Source of the DNA: Deltaproteobacteria bacterium
GTDB lineage: Bacteria; Desulfobacterota; Syntrophia; Syntrophales; Smithellaceae
Assembly (NCBI GenBank): GCA_022710585.1
Contig: JAKLGV010000008.1
Coordinates: 40,183-104,182, forward strand
DNA: 64,000 bases
Direction: 5' to 3'
Numbering within the stretch: the first letter of the stretch is position 1; each line of letters starts with the position of its first letter. The translations under genes and the position numbers were made by a program. Positions 18,558-27,534 of the stretch are shown here, piece by piece. The notes beneath the pieces are model-generated. The model searched no databases. It was not told the origin of the DNA and saw only the letters and a list, made by a program, of their open reading frames with translations.

Positions 18558-18584
18558 TTGACACGATCGCATTTTGCTGCTAAT
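18558..18584 (+). promoter_or_regulatory. Likely promoter for tRNA-Val
   Basis: TTGACA at 18558-18563 and a weaker -10 of GCTAAT at 18579-18584 with a 15-base spacer, about 30 bases before the tRNA. The perfect -35 is good, the spacing short, so the exact -10 is uncertain. Confidence 0.45.
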
Positions 18585-18615
18585 TAGCCAACCCTAAATT
18601 GACTGGCGTTTGCAT

Positions 18616-18690
18616 AGGCAAGTAGCTCAGGGGGAGAGCGCCATCCTGACGCGGTGGATGTCCAGGGTTCAAATCCCTGCTTGCCTACCA
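18616..18690 (+). tRNA. tRNA-Val, anticodon GAC
   Basis: A complete 75-base cloverleaf: acceptor stem AGGCAAG/CTTGCCT, TA at 8-9, D arm GCTC/GAGC, anticodon arm CCATC/GGTGG with loop CTGACGC (anticodon GAC), variable ATGTC, T arm CAGGG-TTCAAAT-CCCTG, discriminator A and encoded CCA. One G-U pair is in the anticodon stem. It reads GUC and GUU valine codons. It is isolated, between pgsA and thrS. Confidence 0.97.
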
Positions 18691-18723
18691 TTTTTTGTTA
18701 GAGAAAAGTCTCCAGTTATATGC

Positions 18724-18758
18724 TTAAAGGGCATCAGCAAGACAGTGATGCCCTTTAA
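18724..18758 (+). promoter_or_regulatory. Strong hairpin between tRNA-Val and thrS
   Basis: TTAAAGGGCATCA (18724-18736) pairs perfectly with TGATGCCCTTTAA (18746-18758) over a 9-base loop. It is followed by A-rich sequence, not a T tract, so it is not a standard terminator on the plus strand; it ends 19 bases before the thrS ATG. It may mark the tRNA 3' end, act as a weak terminator, or shape the thrS leader. Confidence 0.5.
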
Positions 18759-18777
18759 AAATTAAGATGGATGTTTT

Positions 18778-20691
18778 ATGGATATTAAAATTTTATTTCC
18801 TGACAGCAAAGAAATCTCCTTTCCGTCCGGCACGACGGCCGCCGAAGCCGTTAAAGCGTGGAGCGGGGACACACTCCCTCATTGGGTTGCGGTAAAAATC
18901 AATAAGCAGCCTGTTGATTTATCCTATCCGATTCAGGGAGATGCCCGAGTGGAGGGGATAGACATCGCTTCGACCGAAGGCCTGTCAATCCTGCGCCACA
19001 GCATATCGCACGTAATGGCGCAGGCCGTGCAGGACGTTTTCCCCGGCGCCAAAGTCAGCATCGGGCCCTCCATCGAAGACGGATTCTATTATGATTTTGA
19101 GTATAAAGAGCCGTTCACCGTTGATGATTTCGACAAGATTGAGAAGCGGATGAAGGAAATTGTTGCCGCCGATAATCCTTTCATCAGAGAGGAACTGCCG
19201 CGCGCATCAGCCGTAAAATTATTTGAAGAAAGAAGCGAGAATTACAAGGTCGAACTGATTAATGACCTCCCGGAAGACATCAAAGTGGTCAGCATCTATA
19301 AACAGGGAGGCTACATTGATCTGTGCCGGGGTCCGCATATACCTTCTACCGGCATCATTAAAGCCTTCAAGTTGTTGAGTGTCGCCGGAGCCTACTGGCG
19401 CGGCAATGAAAAAAATCAGATGCTGCAGCGCATTTATGGCACCGGCTTTGCCAATGAAAATGAGCTCCAGGATTATCTCACACTGCTGGAAGAGGCGAAG
19501 AAGAGAGATCATCGTCGGTTGGGCAGGGAGCTTGATCTCTTCCAGGTCAATGAGGAAGCCGGCGCGGGTCTGATTATTTTTCATCCCAAAGGCATGATGC
19601 TGCGCTATCTGATTGAAGACTGGGAGAAGAAGGAACATCTCAAACGCGGCTATGATATGGTCATGGGACCGCAGATTCTGAAAGCGGACCTCTGGAAAAA
19701 ATCCGGCCATTTTGATCATTATCGCGACAATATGTATTTTACGGAAGTGGACGAACAGGATTACGGCATCAAGCCCATGAATTGTCTGTCGCATATGCTC
19801 ATTTATAAATCAAAAATCAGAAGTTATCGCGACCTGCCGCTGCGCTATTTTGAACTGGGCACGGTGCACCGCCACGAGAAAACAGGTGTTTTGCACGGAC
19901 TATTGAGGGTGCGCCAGTTTACGCAGGATGATGCGCACATCCTCTGCACACCTGAGCAGTTGAATTCGGAAATCATCGCCATTGCCGACTTCGTCAAATA
20001 TGCCATGAAAATCTTCGGATTTGAATATGAAGTGGAATTGAGCACGAGGCCCGAAAATTCCATCGGTTCGGATGCCGATTGGGAGCTGGCCACCTCGGCT
20101 CTGGAAAATGCTCTCAAGGACAACAACATTTCTTATGAAGTCAACGAGGGCGACGGCGCTTTTTACGGGCCTAAAATCGATTTTAAGCTCAAGGATGTTT
20201 TGAAGCGTAAATGGCAGTGCGCCACCATTCAATGCGACTTTACGCTTCCGGAACGATTCGATCTGCATTACATCGGAGCGGACGGAGAAAAACACCGGCC
20301 GGTCATGCTGCACCGGGTTATACTGGGAAGCATCGAACGCTTCATCGGCGTTCTGATCGAGCATTACGCGGGAGCTTTTCCCGTCTGGCTGTCGCCCACG
20401 CAGTGCATCCTGCTGACGGTCACCGACAAGCATATCCCATACGCCCAGACGGTTCACGACCGGCTGATCGAAGCCGGCATCCGTTCGGAGAGATATTTCG
20501 ACAATGAAAAACTTGGGTATAAGATCCGTCAGGCGCAGATGCAGAAGATTCCCTATATGCTGGTGATCGGCGATAAGGAAGTGGAAGCGGGCACGGTGGC
20601 GCCGCGATCCCGTGACGGCAAGAATATGGGATCCATCGCCGTTGATGAGTTTATCAATATGATCAAAGACCAGTGTGAGAAGAAACAGTAG
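18778..20691 (+). CDS. thrS: Threonyl-tRNA synthetase
   Basis: A 637-residue class II synthetase, usual length. The N-terminal TGS domain (1-60) is followed by the editing domain with HSISHVMAQ (H-x3-H) and [10 protein letters not shown], then the catalytic core with zinc ligands in MNCLSHM, DDAHI and MLHRV, motif 2 [21 protein letters not shown], and motif 3 [18 protein letters not shown]-terminal anticodon-binding domain ends it. No strong ribosome site is seen before ATG 18778. It leads the thrS-infC-rpmI-rplT-pheST-ihfA cluster. Confidence 0.97.
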   Translation: MDIKILFPDSKEISFPSGTTAAEAVKAWSGDTLPHWVAVKINKQPVDLSYPIQGDARVEGIDIASTEGLSILRHSISHVMAQAVQDVFPGAKVSIGPSIEDGFYYDFEYKEPFTVDDFDKIEKRMKEIVAADNPFIREELPRASAVKLFEERSENYKVELINDLPEDIKVVSIYKQGGYIDLCRGPHIPSTGIIKAFKLLSVAGAYWRGNEKNQMLQRIYGTGFANENELQDYLTLLEEAKKRDHRRLGRELDLFQVNEEAGAGLIIFHPKGMMLRYLIEDWEKKEHLKRGYDMVMGPQILKADLWKKSGHFDHYRDNMYFTEVDEQDYGIKPMNCLSHMLIYKSKIRSYRDLPLRYFELGTVHRHEKTGVLHGLLRVRQFTQDDAHILCTPEQLNSEIIAIADFVKYAMKIFGFEYEVELSTRPENSIGSDADWELATSALENALKDNNISYEVNEGDGAFYGPKIDFKLKDVLKRKWQCATIQCDFTLPERFDLHYIGADGEKHRPVMLHRVILGSIERFIGVLIEHYAGAFPVWLSPTQCILLTVTDKHIPYAQTVHDRLIEAGIRSERYFDNEKLGYKIRQAQMQKIPYMLVIGDKEVEAGTVAPRSRDGKNMGSIAVDEFINMIKDQCEKKQ

Positions 20692-20728
20692 AAATTAATT
20701 TCAATCAATCATGTTCAGGAGGTGACCC

Positions 20729-21241
20729 ATAGTAAAGGATCTGAGAATCAACAGAGAAATAAAATCCGCCAGCGTCAGAGTCATCAGCGACGACGGAAAA
20801 CAGCTCGGCGTTCTGCCCATGGAAGAAGCGCTGGCCAAGGCGGAGGAAGCTGGTCTGGATCTGGTGGAAGTATCATCATCCGGCGATACGCCTGTCTGCA
20901 AAATCATGGATTACGGCAAGTATCGCTACAAGCAGAATAAAAAATTGCATGATGCCCGGAAGAGCCAGACGATCATTCAAGTTAAAGAAATTAAATTGAA
21001 GCCCAAAACGGAAGATCATGACGTGCAGGTCAAGGTGAAGCATATCCGGAAGTTTTTAAGCAATCATGATAAAGTCAAGGTTTCAATGCTGTTCAGGGGA
21101 AGGGAAATTGCTTTCACCGATATCGGGCGAAAGCTGATGGAGAAGGTACGAAACGAACTGGCCAATGATTGTGTGATTGATCAGGAGCCCAGATTGGAAG
21201 GACGCAATATGGTGATGATTTTGTCACCGAAAAAACAATAA
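20729..21241 (+). CDS. infC: Translation initiation factor IF-3, probable AUA start
   Basis: A 170-residue IF3 that binds the 30S subunit, keeps subunits apart and checks start codons. From the first ATG (20819) the protein would lack its N-terminal domain. The frame is open back to a TGA at 20723-20725 and encodes DLRINREIKSASVRVI and LGVLPMEEALA, the conserved IF3 N-terminus. The only start candidate is ATA at 20729, six bases after AGGAGG (20717-20722). Rare start codons (AUU and relatives) on infC are the known basis of IF3 autoregulation. The C-terminal domain is normal. Confidence 0.92.
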   Translation: MVKDLRINREIKSASVRVISDDGKQLGVLPMEEALAKAEEAGLDLVEVSSSGDTPVCKIMDYGKYRYKQNKKLHDARKSQTIIQVKEIKLKPKTEDHDVQVKVKHIRKFLSNHDKVKVSMLFRGREIAFTDIGRKLMEKVRNELANDCVIDQEPRLEGRNMVMILSPKKQ

Positions 21242-21259
21242 GTAAAGGAAGATAAGAAA

Positions 21260-21457
21260 ATGCCAAAAGTAAAAACACACAGAGGAGCGGCCAAACGATT
21301 TTCACTGACCGCCTCCGGGAAGGTCAAGCGCAGCAAGGCTTTCGCCAGCCATATCCTGACCAAGAAGACGACAAAGAGAAAAAGGAATTTAAGAAAATCA
21401 ACGCTGGTTGATTCGGCCAATTCCAGAGAAATTAAAAAACTCATTCCTTACGTTTAG
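21260..21457 (+). CDS. rpmI: 50S ribosomal protein L35
   Basis: A 65-residue basic protein with the L35 pattern [24 protein letters not shown] and [24 protein letters not shown] lies eight bases upstream of the ATG. Part of the classic infC-rpmI-rplT group. Confidence 0.97.
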   Translation: MPKVKTHRGAAKRFSLTASGKVKRSKAFASHILTKKTTKRKRNLRKSTLVDSANSREIKKLIPYV

Positions 21458-21503
21458 TCGGGATTGAACCAAGCATCATTTGTAAATTAGGAGAAAATTC
21501 AAA

Positions 21504-21854
21504 ATGTCCAGAATAAAGAGGAGCGTCAACGCCCGCAAAAGAAGAAGAAAAGTATTGAAACTGGCCAAGGGATTCTTTGGCGCACGCAGCCGTCTGCTCA
21601 GAACGGCCACCGAAGCCGTCAACAAGGCGATGAAATACGCCTACCGCGATCGACGGGCGAGAAAAAGAGAATTTCGCCAGTTATGGATTGCCCGCATGAG
21701 CGCGGAAGCCAGCAATAATAACATCACCTACAGCCGGTTAATCGACGGAATGAAAAAGGCCGGCATTGAACTGGACCGCAAAATCATGGCGGATCTGGCG
21801 GTCAATGATCCGCAGGCATTCGCCCAGGTTGTGGCCATTGCTAAAGGCCAGTAA
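21504..21854 (+). CDS. rplT: 50S ribosomal protein L20
   Basis: A 116-residue L20 with [27 protein letters not shown] and [20 protein letters not shown]. In other bacteria L20 represses its own operon by binding the leader; no matching leader structure was sought here in detail. AGGAGAA precedes the ATG. The pheS ATG follows after five bases. Confidence 0.97.
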   Translation: MSRIKRSVNARKRRRKVLKLAKGFFGARSRLLRTATEAVNKAMKYAYRDRRARKREFRQLWIARMSAEASNNNITYSRLIDGMKKAGIELDRKIMADLAVNDPQAFAQVVAIAKGQ

Positions 21855-21859
21855 ACGGC

Positions 21860-22876
21860 ATGATAAACAAGCTTCAACAACTGGAGAAGGACGCGCTGGC
21901 CGAATTGGCGGCGGCGAAAACCGAAGACCAGTTTTTGAATATCAAAACAAAATATCTCGGCCGCAAAGGCCTGTTAACCGGCCTTTTGCGGAATATCGCC
22001 CAGGTTTCGGATGAAGAAAAGCCTCTGTTCGGAAAGCTATGCAATGAGGTGAAAAATTCTCTGAACGCGAAAATAGACGAAGTGCTTCAGCAACAGGCGA
22101 GCCGCAACAGGGAAGACATACTCTCCAGAGAAAAAATCGACGTGACTCTTCCGGGAAAATACGTCCCGAGCGGCCGGATTCATCCGGTTGTTCAAATCCG
22201 CAGAGAGATCTGTTCCGTGTTTGCCTCTTTCGGTTTTTCCATTGTGGAAGGTCCGGAAATAGAGCTCGATTACTACAATTTTGAAGCGCTGAACATTCCC
22301 AAGGATCATCCCGCGCGGGATATGCAGGACACCTTTTACATCGAAGACAATATCGTTCTGCGCACGCATACGTCGCCCGTTCAGGTCAGGGTTATGGAGA
22401 AAATCCAGCCCCCGCTGAGAATTTTATCGCCGGGAAAAGTGTACCGTCGCGACTCCGATGTTTCTCATACGCCGATGTTTCATCAGATTGAGGGACTGTT
22501 AGTGGATAAGGGCGTGACCTTCGCCGATCTCAAGGGCATTCTCACGGCTTTTCTGAAGAAAATTTTCGGAGACGGCACCATGCTGCGTTTCCGTCCCAGT
22601 TTCTTCCCTTTCACCGAGCCTTCGGCGGAAGTGGATATCCACTGCGTGATGTGCGGCGGCAATGGCTGTCGCGTCTGCGGTCAGAGCGGCTGGCTGGAAA
22701 TACTGGGATCCGGCATGGTCGATCCGGAAGTTTTTAAAAATGTGCATTACGATCCGGAAGTCTATACTGGCTTCGCTTTCGGCCTTGGCCTGGAGCGAAT
22801 TGCCATGCTGAAATATGGCATTTCCGATATCCGGTTGTTTTTTGAAAACGATATCCGCTTCCTCAAACAATTTTAG
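21860..22876 (+). CDS. pheS: Phenylalanyl-tRNA synthetase alpha subunit
   Basis: A 338-residue catalytic subunit of the (alpha-beta)2 synthetase. It has an N-terminal coiled coil (about 1-90), the class II core starting GRIHPVVQIRREIC, motif 2 VYRRDSDVSHTPMFHQIEGL, and motif 3 GFAFGLGLERIAMLKYGI. FRPSFFPFTEPSAEVDI lines the Phe pocket. It is followed 15 bases on by pheT. Confidence 0.97.
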   Translation: MINKLQQLEKDALAELAAAKTEDQFLNIKTKYLGRKGLLTGLLRNIAQVSDEEKPLFGKLCNEVKNSLNAKIDEVLQQQASRNREDILSREKIDVTLPGKYVPSGRIHPVVQIRREICSVFASFGFSIVEGPEIELDYYNFEALNIPKDHPARDMQDTFYIEDNIVLRTHTSPVQVRVMEKIQPPLRILSPGKVYRRDSDVSHTPMFHQIEGLLVDKGVTFADLKGILTAFLKKIFGDGTMLRFRPSFFPFTEPSAEVDIHCVMCGGNGCRVCGQSGWLEILGSGMVDPEVFKNVHYDPEVYTGFAFGLGLERIAMLKYGISDIRLFFENDIRFLKQF

Positions 22877-22891
22877 GAGAACCGTTTCTTT

Positions 22892-25303
22892 ATGCTGGTC
22901 AGTTTAAATTGGCTTAAAGATTATGTGGACATAGAGTTGACATCCGAAGAGCTGGCCCACCGGCTCACCATGGCGGGGCTGGAAGTTGATGATGTCCGGA
23001 CCGTGCGCCCTAATTTCAGCGGTGTGGTGGTCGCAAAGATTTTGTCCGTCCGGCCTCATCCGTCAGCCGACCGGCTGTCGCTTTGCGACGTAACCGACGG
23101 CACTGAGACCTATAAAATCGTCTGCGGCGCGAAGAATATCGCGGCGGGCGATATTGTTCCGCTGGCCAGAGTGGGCGCCGTGATCCCCGGCGGATACACG
23201 ATTAAATCATCTGTCTTGCGCGGAGAAAAATCGGACGGCATGCTCTGCTCGGAAGCGGAACTGGAAATCGGTGAAGACGAATCGGGCATTATGCATCTTC
23301 CCGCGGAACTGTCTTTGGGGATTTCTCTGGAAAAGGCGCTGCATATTGAAGATACGGTTTTCGATGTCAACGTTACACCCAATCGCTCCGATTGCCTGTG
23401 CATGATCGGCATCGCACGGGAAGTATCCGCTATCACCGGCCAACCCATGAAACTGCCGGCCATAAAGATGACGGAAACTTCGGAAGACATCAACACTCTG
23501 ACGTCCGTGCAGATCATCGACGACGACGCGTGCCCCCGCTACACGGCCAGAATCATCAAGAATGTGGAGATCCGGCCTTCGCCGGTCTGGATGAAAAGCC
23601 GCCTGGAAGCAGCCGGTCTGCGCTCGATCAACAACATCGTGGACGTGACCAATTTTGTCATGCTGGAAATGGGACAGCCTCTGCACGCCTTTGATTTCCG
23701 TTTTCTGGAAGAGGGGAGAATAGTCGTGCGCAAATCCAGAGACAATGAAACGTTCACCTCTCTGGACGAAAAGCAAAGAGTGCTGCCCCCCGATACCCTG
23801 CTGATCTGCGACGGCGTCAAGCCGGTGGCCATCGGCGGCATTATGGGCGGCCTGAATTCCGAAGTCAAAGAAGACACCGGGACCATTCTTCTGGAAAGCG
23901 CCTACTTTCATCCCACGTCCATCCGCCGGTCGGCGCGCAAGTTGGGAATGCCGACGGACGCGGCTTTTCGTTTTGAAAGAGGCATTGATCCGGAGGGTGT
24001 TGTCAAAGCCCTGAATCGGGCGGCGCAGCTTATGGCCGATCTTTCCGACGGCTCCGTGTGCAAAAATTATATTGACGTCTATCCCCGCCAAGTTCCTGCC
24101 GCGCAGAATATTCCGCTGCGTCTGGAGCGAATCCATCAGATCATCGGCGCAGACATCAAGGCTGAAGATGTCCTGAAAATATTAAAGGCCATCAGCATGG
24201 GGGTGCAGGATCAGGGAAGGGGATCTTACCTTGTCACGCCTCCGACCTGCCGGGTGGATATTACCAGAGAAATCGATCTGATCGAAGAAGTGATCCGGCT
24301 TTATGGTTATGATCTGGTGCCGATGACGCTGCCGAACGTTTCCGTCTCGGAGCAGGAACCTATTGCCCGTCTGGATCTGGAGGAGAGAATCAGACAATTG
24401 ATGATCAGCGGCGGCTTTACCGAAGTCGTCAATTACAGTTTCGGGACGCCCGTGGCGGCTGACACGCTGTCTTTGCGCGATGGCGATGAGAGACGGAACG
24501 TTGTGAAAATCAAGAATCCCCTGGGCGAAGAACTCTCCGCCATGCGAACCACCATGATTTTCGGTTTGCTTGATACGGCCAGACGAAACGCCAACAACGG
24601 CTCCTTTGATTTGAGAATCTTTGAAATCGGCAGGATATTTATCGCCGGCCAAGCGGGGGAACTGCCCCGGGAGAAAAATATTCTAGCCGGACTGCTGACC
24701 GGAAAAGTGACCGAAGATTTCTGGGATGCCGCCAATCCGATTGATTTTTATCATATGAAGGGATGTCTGGAGAATATTTTCCGCGACTTAAAGATCAACC
24801 ATTCCCGCTATGTTCCCTCGGCGGAAGAAACGTTTCTACATCCGGGCAAAGCCTGTAAAATCATGCTCGACGAAAAACAGCTGGGCTGGGCGGGTGAAGT
24901 GCATCCCGATATCAAGGAAAAATTTGATTTAAAAAATTGCGCTTACGTATTTGAAATCAATCTGGACCTTTTAAGCGCGCTGGCTCTCAATAGCCGGATT
25001 TTCTTTCAGGAGCTTTCCAAATTCCCGGCGGTCACGCGGGACGCGGCATTTGTCATTCCCGAGCAGACGGAAGCGGACGCCATGCTCGACGCGATCCGGC
25101 AGCAAAAAGAAGATTTGCTTGAAACTATAAGCATTTTTGATGTATATAAAGGCAAAGGACTTCCGGAAGGCACCAAAAGTCTGGGATTGCGTTTTTCTTA
25201 CCGGGCCGCCGACAGAACTCTGACGGACGCCGAAGCCGGCGCCATTCACGAAAAAATAGTGCAGAAAACCGTCGCTTCGACGGGTGCAAAAATAAGATCG
25301 TAA
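22892..25303 (+). CDS. pheT: Phenylalanyl-tRNA synthetase beta subunit
   Basis: An 803-residue partner of PheS that recognises tRNA-Phe and edits Tyr-tRNA-Phe. Domains in order: EMAP-like OB fold (VVVAKILSVRPHPSADRL near 45), B3/B4 editing domain (about 200-370, TPNRSDCL upstream), B5 domain (about 400-475), catalytic-like core and a C-terminal ferredoxin-fold anticodon-binding domain. AGGAGA precedes the ATG. Length is normal for bacteria. Confidence 0.97.
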   Translation: MLVSLNWLKDYVDIELTSEELAHRLTMAGLEVDDVRTVRPNFSGVVVAKILSVRPHPSADRLSLCDVTDGTETYKIVCGAKNIAAGDIVPLARVGAVIPGGYTIKSSVLRGEKSDGMLCSEAELEIGEDESGIMHLPAELSLGISLEKALHIEDTVFDVNVTPNRSDCLCMIGIAREVSAITGQPMKLPAIKMTETSEDINTLTSVQIIDDDACPRYTARIIKNVEIRPSPVWMKSRLEAAGLRSINNIVDVTNFVMLEMGQPLHAFDFRFLEEGRIVVRKSRDNETFTSLDEKQRVLPPDTLLICDGVKPVAIGGIMGGLNSEVKEDTGTILLESAYFHPTSIRRSARKLGMPTDAAFRFERGIDPEGVVKALNRAAQLMADLSDGSVCKNYIDVYPRQVPAAQNIPLRLERIHQIIGADIKAEDVLKILKAISMGVQDQGRGSYLVTPPTCRVDITREIDLIEEVIRLYGYDLVPMTLPNVSVSEQEPIARLDLEERIRQLMISGGFTEVVNYSFGTPVAADTLSLRDGDERRNVVKIKNPLGEELSAMRTTMIFGLLDTARRNANNGSFDLRIFEIGRIFIAGQAGELPREKNILAGLLTGKVTEDFWDAANPIDFYHMKGCLENIFRDLKINHSRYVPSAEETFLHPGKACKIMLDEKQLGWAGEVHPDIKEKFDLKNCAYVFEINLDLLSALALNSRIFFQELSKFPAVTRDAAFVIPEQTEADAMLDAIRQQKEDLLETISIFDVYKGKGLPEGTKSLGLRFSYRAADRTLTDAEAGAIHEKIVQKTVASTGAKIRS

Positions 25304-25333
25304 ATTCATATAAAGTTCAATGGAGGTAAAAAT

Positions 25334-25606
25334 ATGACGAAGATTGATATTATTCAGAACGTTCATGAAAAGCTCGGTTTCTCCAAAAAAGATTCATCCG
25401 ATATCGTCGAATCTGTTTTTGACCTGATTAAGGATTCTCTGGCGAAAGGCGAATTGGTGAAAATCTCCGGCTTCGGTAATTTCACGGTGAAGGAAAAAAG
25501 AGCCCGCCGCGGCCGCAATCCCCAGACCGGGCAGGAAATCTCCATTACAGCAAGGCGAGTGCTGACATTTAAATCTTCACAGGTTCTGCGCAAGGCTTTG
25601 AATTAG
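25334..25606 (+). CDS. ihfA: Integration host factor alpha subunit / HU-family protein
   Basis: A 90-residue DNA-bending protein with GFSKKDSSDIVESVFDLIKDSL, the strand KISGFGNFTVKEKRARRGRNPQTG that forms the DNA-wrapping arm, and the C-terminal FKSSQVLRKALN. Its position right after pheT matches ihfA in proteobacteria. GGAGGT is nine bases before the ATG. IHF bends DNA at sigma-54 promoters, which may be relevant to the site at 752. Confidence 0.93.
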   Translation: MTKIDIIQNVHEKLGFSKKDSSDIVESVFDLIKDSLAKGELVKISGFGNFTVKEKRARRGRNPQTGQEISITARRVLTFKSSQVLRKALN

Positions 25607-25693
25607 GCTTCCTGCGCCAGCGGCGCTATCAGGCTTGCATTAGAATAAATTCAAGTTTGCCTTTTATAGAGCCATCAGTTTGCAGGGAAATCT

Positions 25694-26038
25694 ATGGAAA
25701 CAATTATTCCCGACAAGGCATATTTCAGAATTGGTGAAGTCAGCAAGATTCTTGATGTCGAGCCTTATGTCATCCGGTACTGGGAAACCGAATTCAAAAC
25801 CGTCAGCCCCGTCCGGACAAAGACGGCTCAGCGCCTATACAGAAAAAAAGATGTTCAGGAGCTGCTAACGATTAAAAACCTGCTCTACGCTCAACGGTTT
25901 ACCATTGACGGCGCCAAGAAGCAGCTGCAAAAGCTCCGAAGCAATGAAGAACCGGCCATCAAGGATGATGAAAAACAGAAGTTATTTTTAATGCGCATTA
26001 AAAGGGAGCTGCAGCAGATTAAAGATATGATGAGTTAA
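25694..26038 (+). CDS. MerR-family transcriptional regulator
   Basis: A 114-residue protein with an N-terminal MerR winged helix (YFRIGEVSKILDVEPYVIRYWETEF) and RLYRKKDVQELLTIKNLLY, followed by a helical dimerisation segment with no Cys, so no metal sensor. This small regulator regularly follows ihfA in deltaproteobacteria and many other lineages; its signal and targets are not known. It ends in a strong terminator. Confidence 0.87.
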   Translation: METIIPDKAYFRIGEVSKILDVEPYVIRYWETEFKTVSPVRTKTAQRLYRKKDVQELLTIKNLLYAQRFTIDGAKKQLQKLRSNEEPAIKDDEKQKLFLMRIKRELQQIKDMMS

Positions 26039-26075
26039 AAAAAGCCGGCTTTGGAAAGCCGGCTTTTTTATTTTT
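26037..26075. terminator. Bidirectional terminator between merR-like and PxxKW genes
   Basis: Hairpin AAAGCCGGCTTT-GG-AAAGCCGGCTTT (26041-26066) with an A tract before and a T tract after, so it can stop transcription on both strands. It serves the MerR gene (plus) and the PxxKW gene (minus). Confidence 0.9.
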
Positions 26076-26091
26076 CATGATTTTATCTGGT

Positions 26092-26373
26092 TTAGGCTTT
26101 TTTGCTGGCCCGTTTGGAAGCTTTCAGCGGATTGATTTTCTGCGCTTCCTTGATTTCCAGTTTTACGTGGGTCGCCGTCGGGCATCTTCCGGTCATCCAC
26201 TTGGCGGAAGGTTCGGGATAAACCTTGCAGTATTTTTCAGACTCGAACTCGAATACTTTGCCGCAGCCTTCGCATTGTTCACTGATCGTCTGGCATTTGC
26301 CGTTGACAAAACCGCATCCGTTTTTAGTCATAAAAGCGCATTCAAATCCCGCTTTAACCGTTTTACAAATCAT
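26092..26373 (-). CDS. PxxKW-family cysteine-rich protein
   Basis: A 93-residue cytoplasmic-looking protein with eight Cys, in motifs including CEGCGK, and the PSAKW signature that names this mainly deltaproteobacterial family. The Cys spacing suggests a metal or Fe-S site, but this is inference. The C-terminal tail is Lys-rich. AGGGAGG lies about nine bases before the ATG. Monocistronic, ending in the shared terminator. Confidence 0.82.
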   Translation of the reverse strand: MICKTVKAGFECAFMTKNGCGFVNGKCQTISEQCEGCGKVFEFESEKYCKVYPEPSAKWMTGRCPTATHVKLEIKEAQKINPLKASKRASKKA

Positions 26374-26549
26374 TGAAGAACCTCCCTTGTCATTTCTGTT
26401 TTTTATAGGCGTTGAAGAGAAAAAAACGGAAACGTCCCCCCTTTTTCCTCCAGGAAAACCGGCGTGTCCTTAACAACAAAAACAGGACCTGTCAAGCAAA
26501 ATTGAACCTTTGAAAATAAAAGCAGTTTTTCATTTTTTTGAGAAATAAC

Positions 26550-26578
26550 TTGAATGCGCAACAATTTGTTGCTAGACG
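26550..26578 (+). promoter_or_regulatory. Candidate dtd promoter with a palindrome filling the spacer
   Basis: TTGAAT at 26550-26555 and TAGACG at 26573-26578 flank a 17-base spacer that contains the 15-base palindrome GCAACAATTTGTTGC (26558-26572, 7+1+7). A regulator dimer binding there would sit between the -35 and -10. The rest of the 26374-26605 gap has no gene I can support. Confidence 0.4.
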
Positions 26579-26605
26579 TAAGCAAAATTTTTGACGGAAT
26601 GACCC

Positions 26606-27055
26606 ATGCGCGCAGTAATTCAGAGAGTTGACCGTGCCAGTGTCAGGATTAACCATTACGAAATATCCTCCATCCCCAAGGGAATACTGATATTGTTGGG
26701 CGTGGAAAAGGACGATACAGAGGCGGATTCGGACTACATCCTGGAAAAATCAATTCATCTACGCATTTTCGAAGATGACCACGATAAAATGAACCGGTCG
26801 CTGCATGATATTCAGGGCGCCATGATGGTGGTTTCGCAGTTCACGCTGCTGGGCAACTGCATTAAAGGAAGGCGTCCTTCCTTCACGGCGGCGGAAGAAC
26901 CGCTGAAAGCCAATCAGCTCTATGAATATTTTGTGAGTAAAGCCAGGGAAAAAGTTAGGCATGTGGCAACCGGAAAATTCCAGGAAATGATGAAAATTGA
27001 ACTGGTCAATGACGGACCGGTGACCATCCTGCTGGACAGCAGAAAGATTTCTTAA
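26606..27055 (+). CDS. dtd: D-aminoacyl-tRNA deacylase
   Basis: A 149-residue cytoplasmic enzyme that hydrolyses D-aminoacyl-tRNAs and Gly-tRNA-Ala. The two family signatures are visible: MMVVSQFTLLGNCIKGRRPSF (SQxT) and LVNDGPVTILLD (NxGPxT). Full length. The next gene starts immediately after its stop (TAAATG), so they are co-transcribed. Confidence 0.95.
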   Translation: MRAVIQRVDRASVRINHYEISSIPKGILILLGVEKDDTEADSDYILEKSIHLRIFEDDHDKMNRSLHDIQGAMMVVSQFTLLGNCIKGRRPSFTAAEEPLKANQLYEYFVSKAREKVRHVATGKFQEMMKIELVNDGPVTILLDSRKIS

Positions 27056-27520
27056 ATGGACGATTGTGATATTAAAATAGACAGGGAAGGGGTCTGGTTC
27101 TATAAAGGCGCCCATATGTTCCGCAAAGAAATTCTCGGCGTTTTTTTTGAACACCTGACTCTGGATGAAAACGGCCGGTACCTGATCGAACTGGGACCGG
27201 AGCGCTGTTACCTGGACGTGGAAGACACCGCGTTTGTTGTGGTGGCTGTTTATAAGACCAATAATTGTCAGGATAACAGGGAACAGTTGGAAATTGTTCT
27301 GAACGATGATTTTTCGGAAATCCTGAACGTTCAATCTCTCTATGTAGGCAAAGAGAATGTTTTGTACTGCCGCGTCAAGGAGGGGAAATATCCAGCCCGC
27401 TTCTCGCGCAAGAGCTATTATCAGATTGCCGAATTCATTGAGCAGGCGGAAAACGGAAACGGCTTTTTTATCGCTTTAAACGGTGAACAATTTTTTATTG
27501 ATCACGATCAGGCTGATTAG
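27056..27520 (+). CDS. DUF1285-like conserved protein
   Basis: A 154-residue soluble protein of the DUF1285 type as judged by [27 protein letters not shown], then [23 protein letters not shown]. Function unknown; the family has a split barrel-like fold in a solved Pseudomonas member, as I recall. The C-terminal third is less conserved. It starts directly at the dtd stop and is 14 bases before guaB. Confidence 0.65.
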   Translation: MDDCDIKIDREGVWFYKGAHMFRKEILGVFFEHLTLDENGRYLIELGPERCYLDVEDTAFVVVAVYKTNNCQDNREQLEIVLNDDFSEILNVQSLYVGKENVLYCRVKEGKYPARFSRKSYYQIAEFIEQAENGNGFFIALNGEQFFIDHDQAD

Positions 27521-27534
27521 ATACGGAGGGAAAA

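Noticed and set aside
23207..24136. 309-residue minus-strand ORF inside pheT
   Set aside because: Fully antisense to a clear PheT; no domain and no ribosome site of its own.
26403..26585. 60-residue minus-strand ORF in the gap before dtd
   Set aside because: It lies across the dtd promoter and the product has low complexity and no family.
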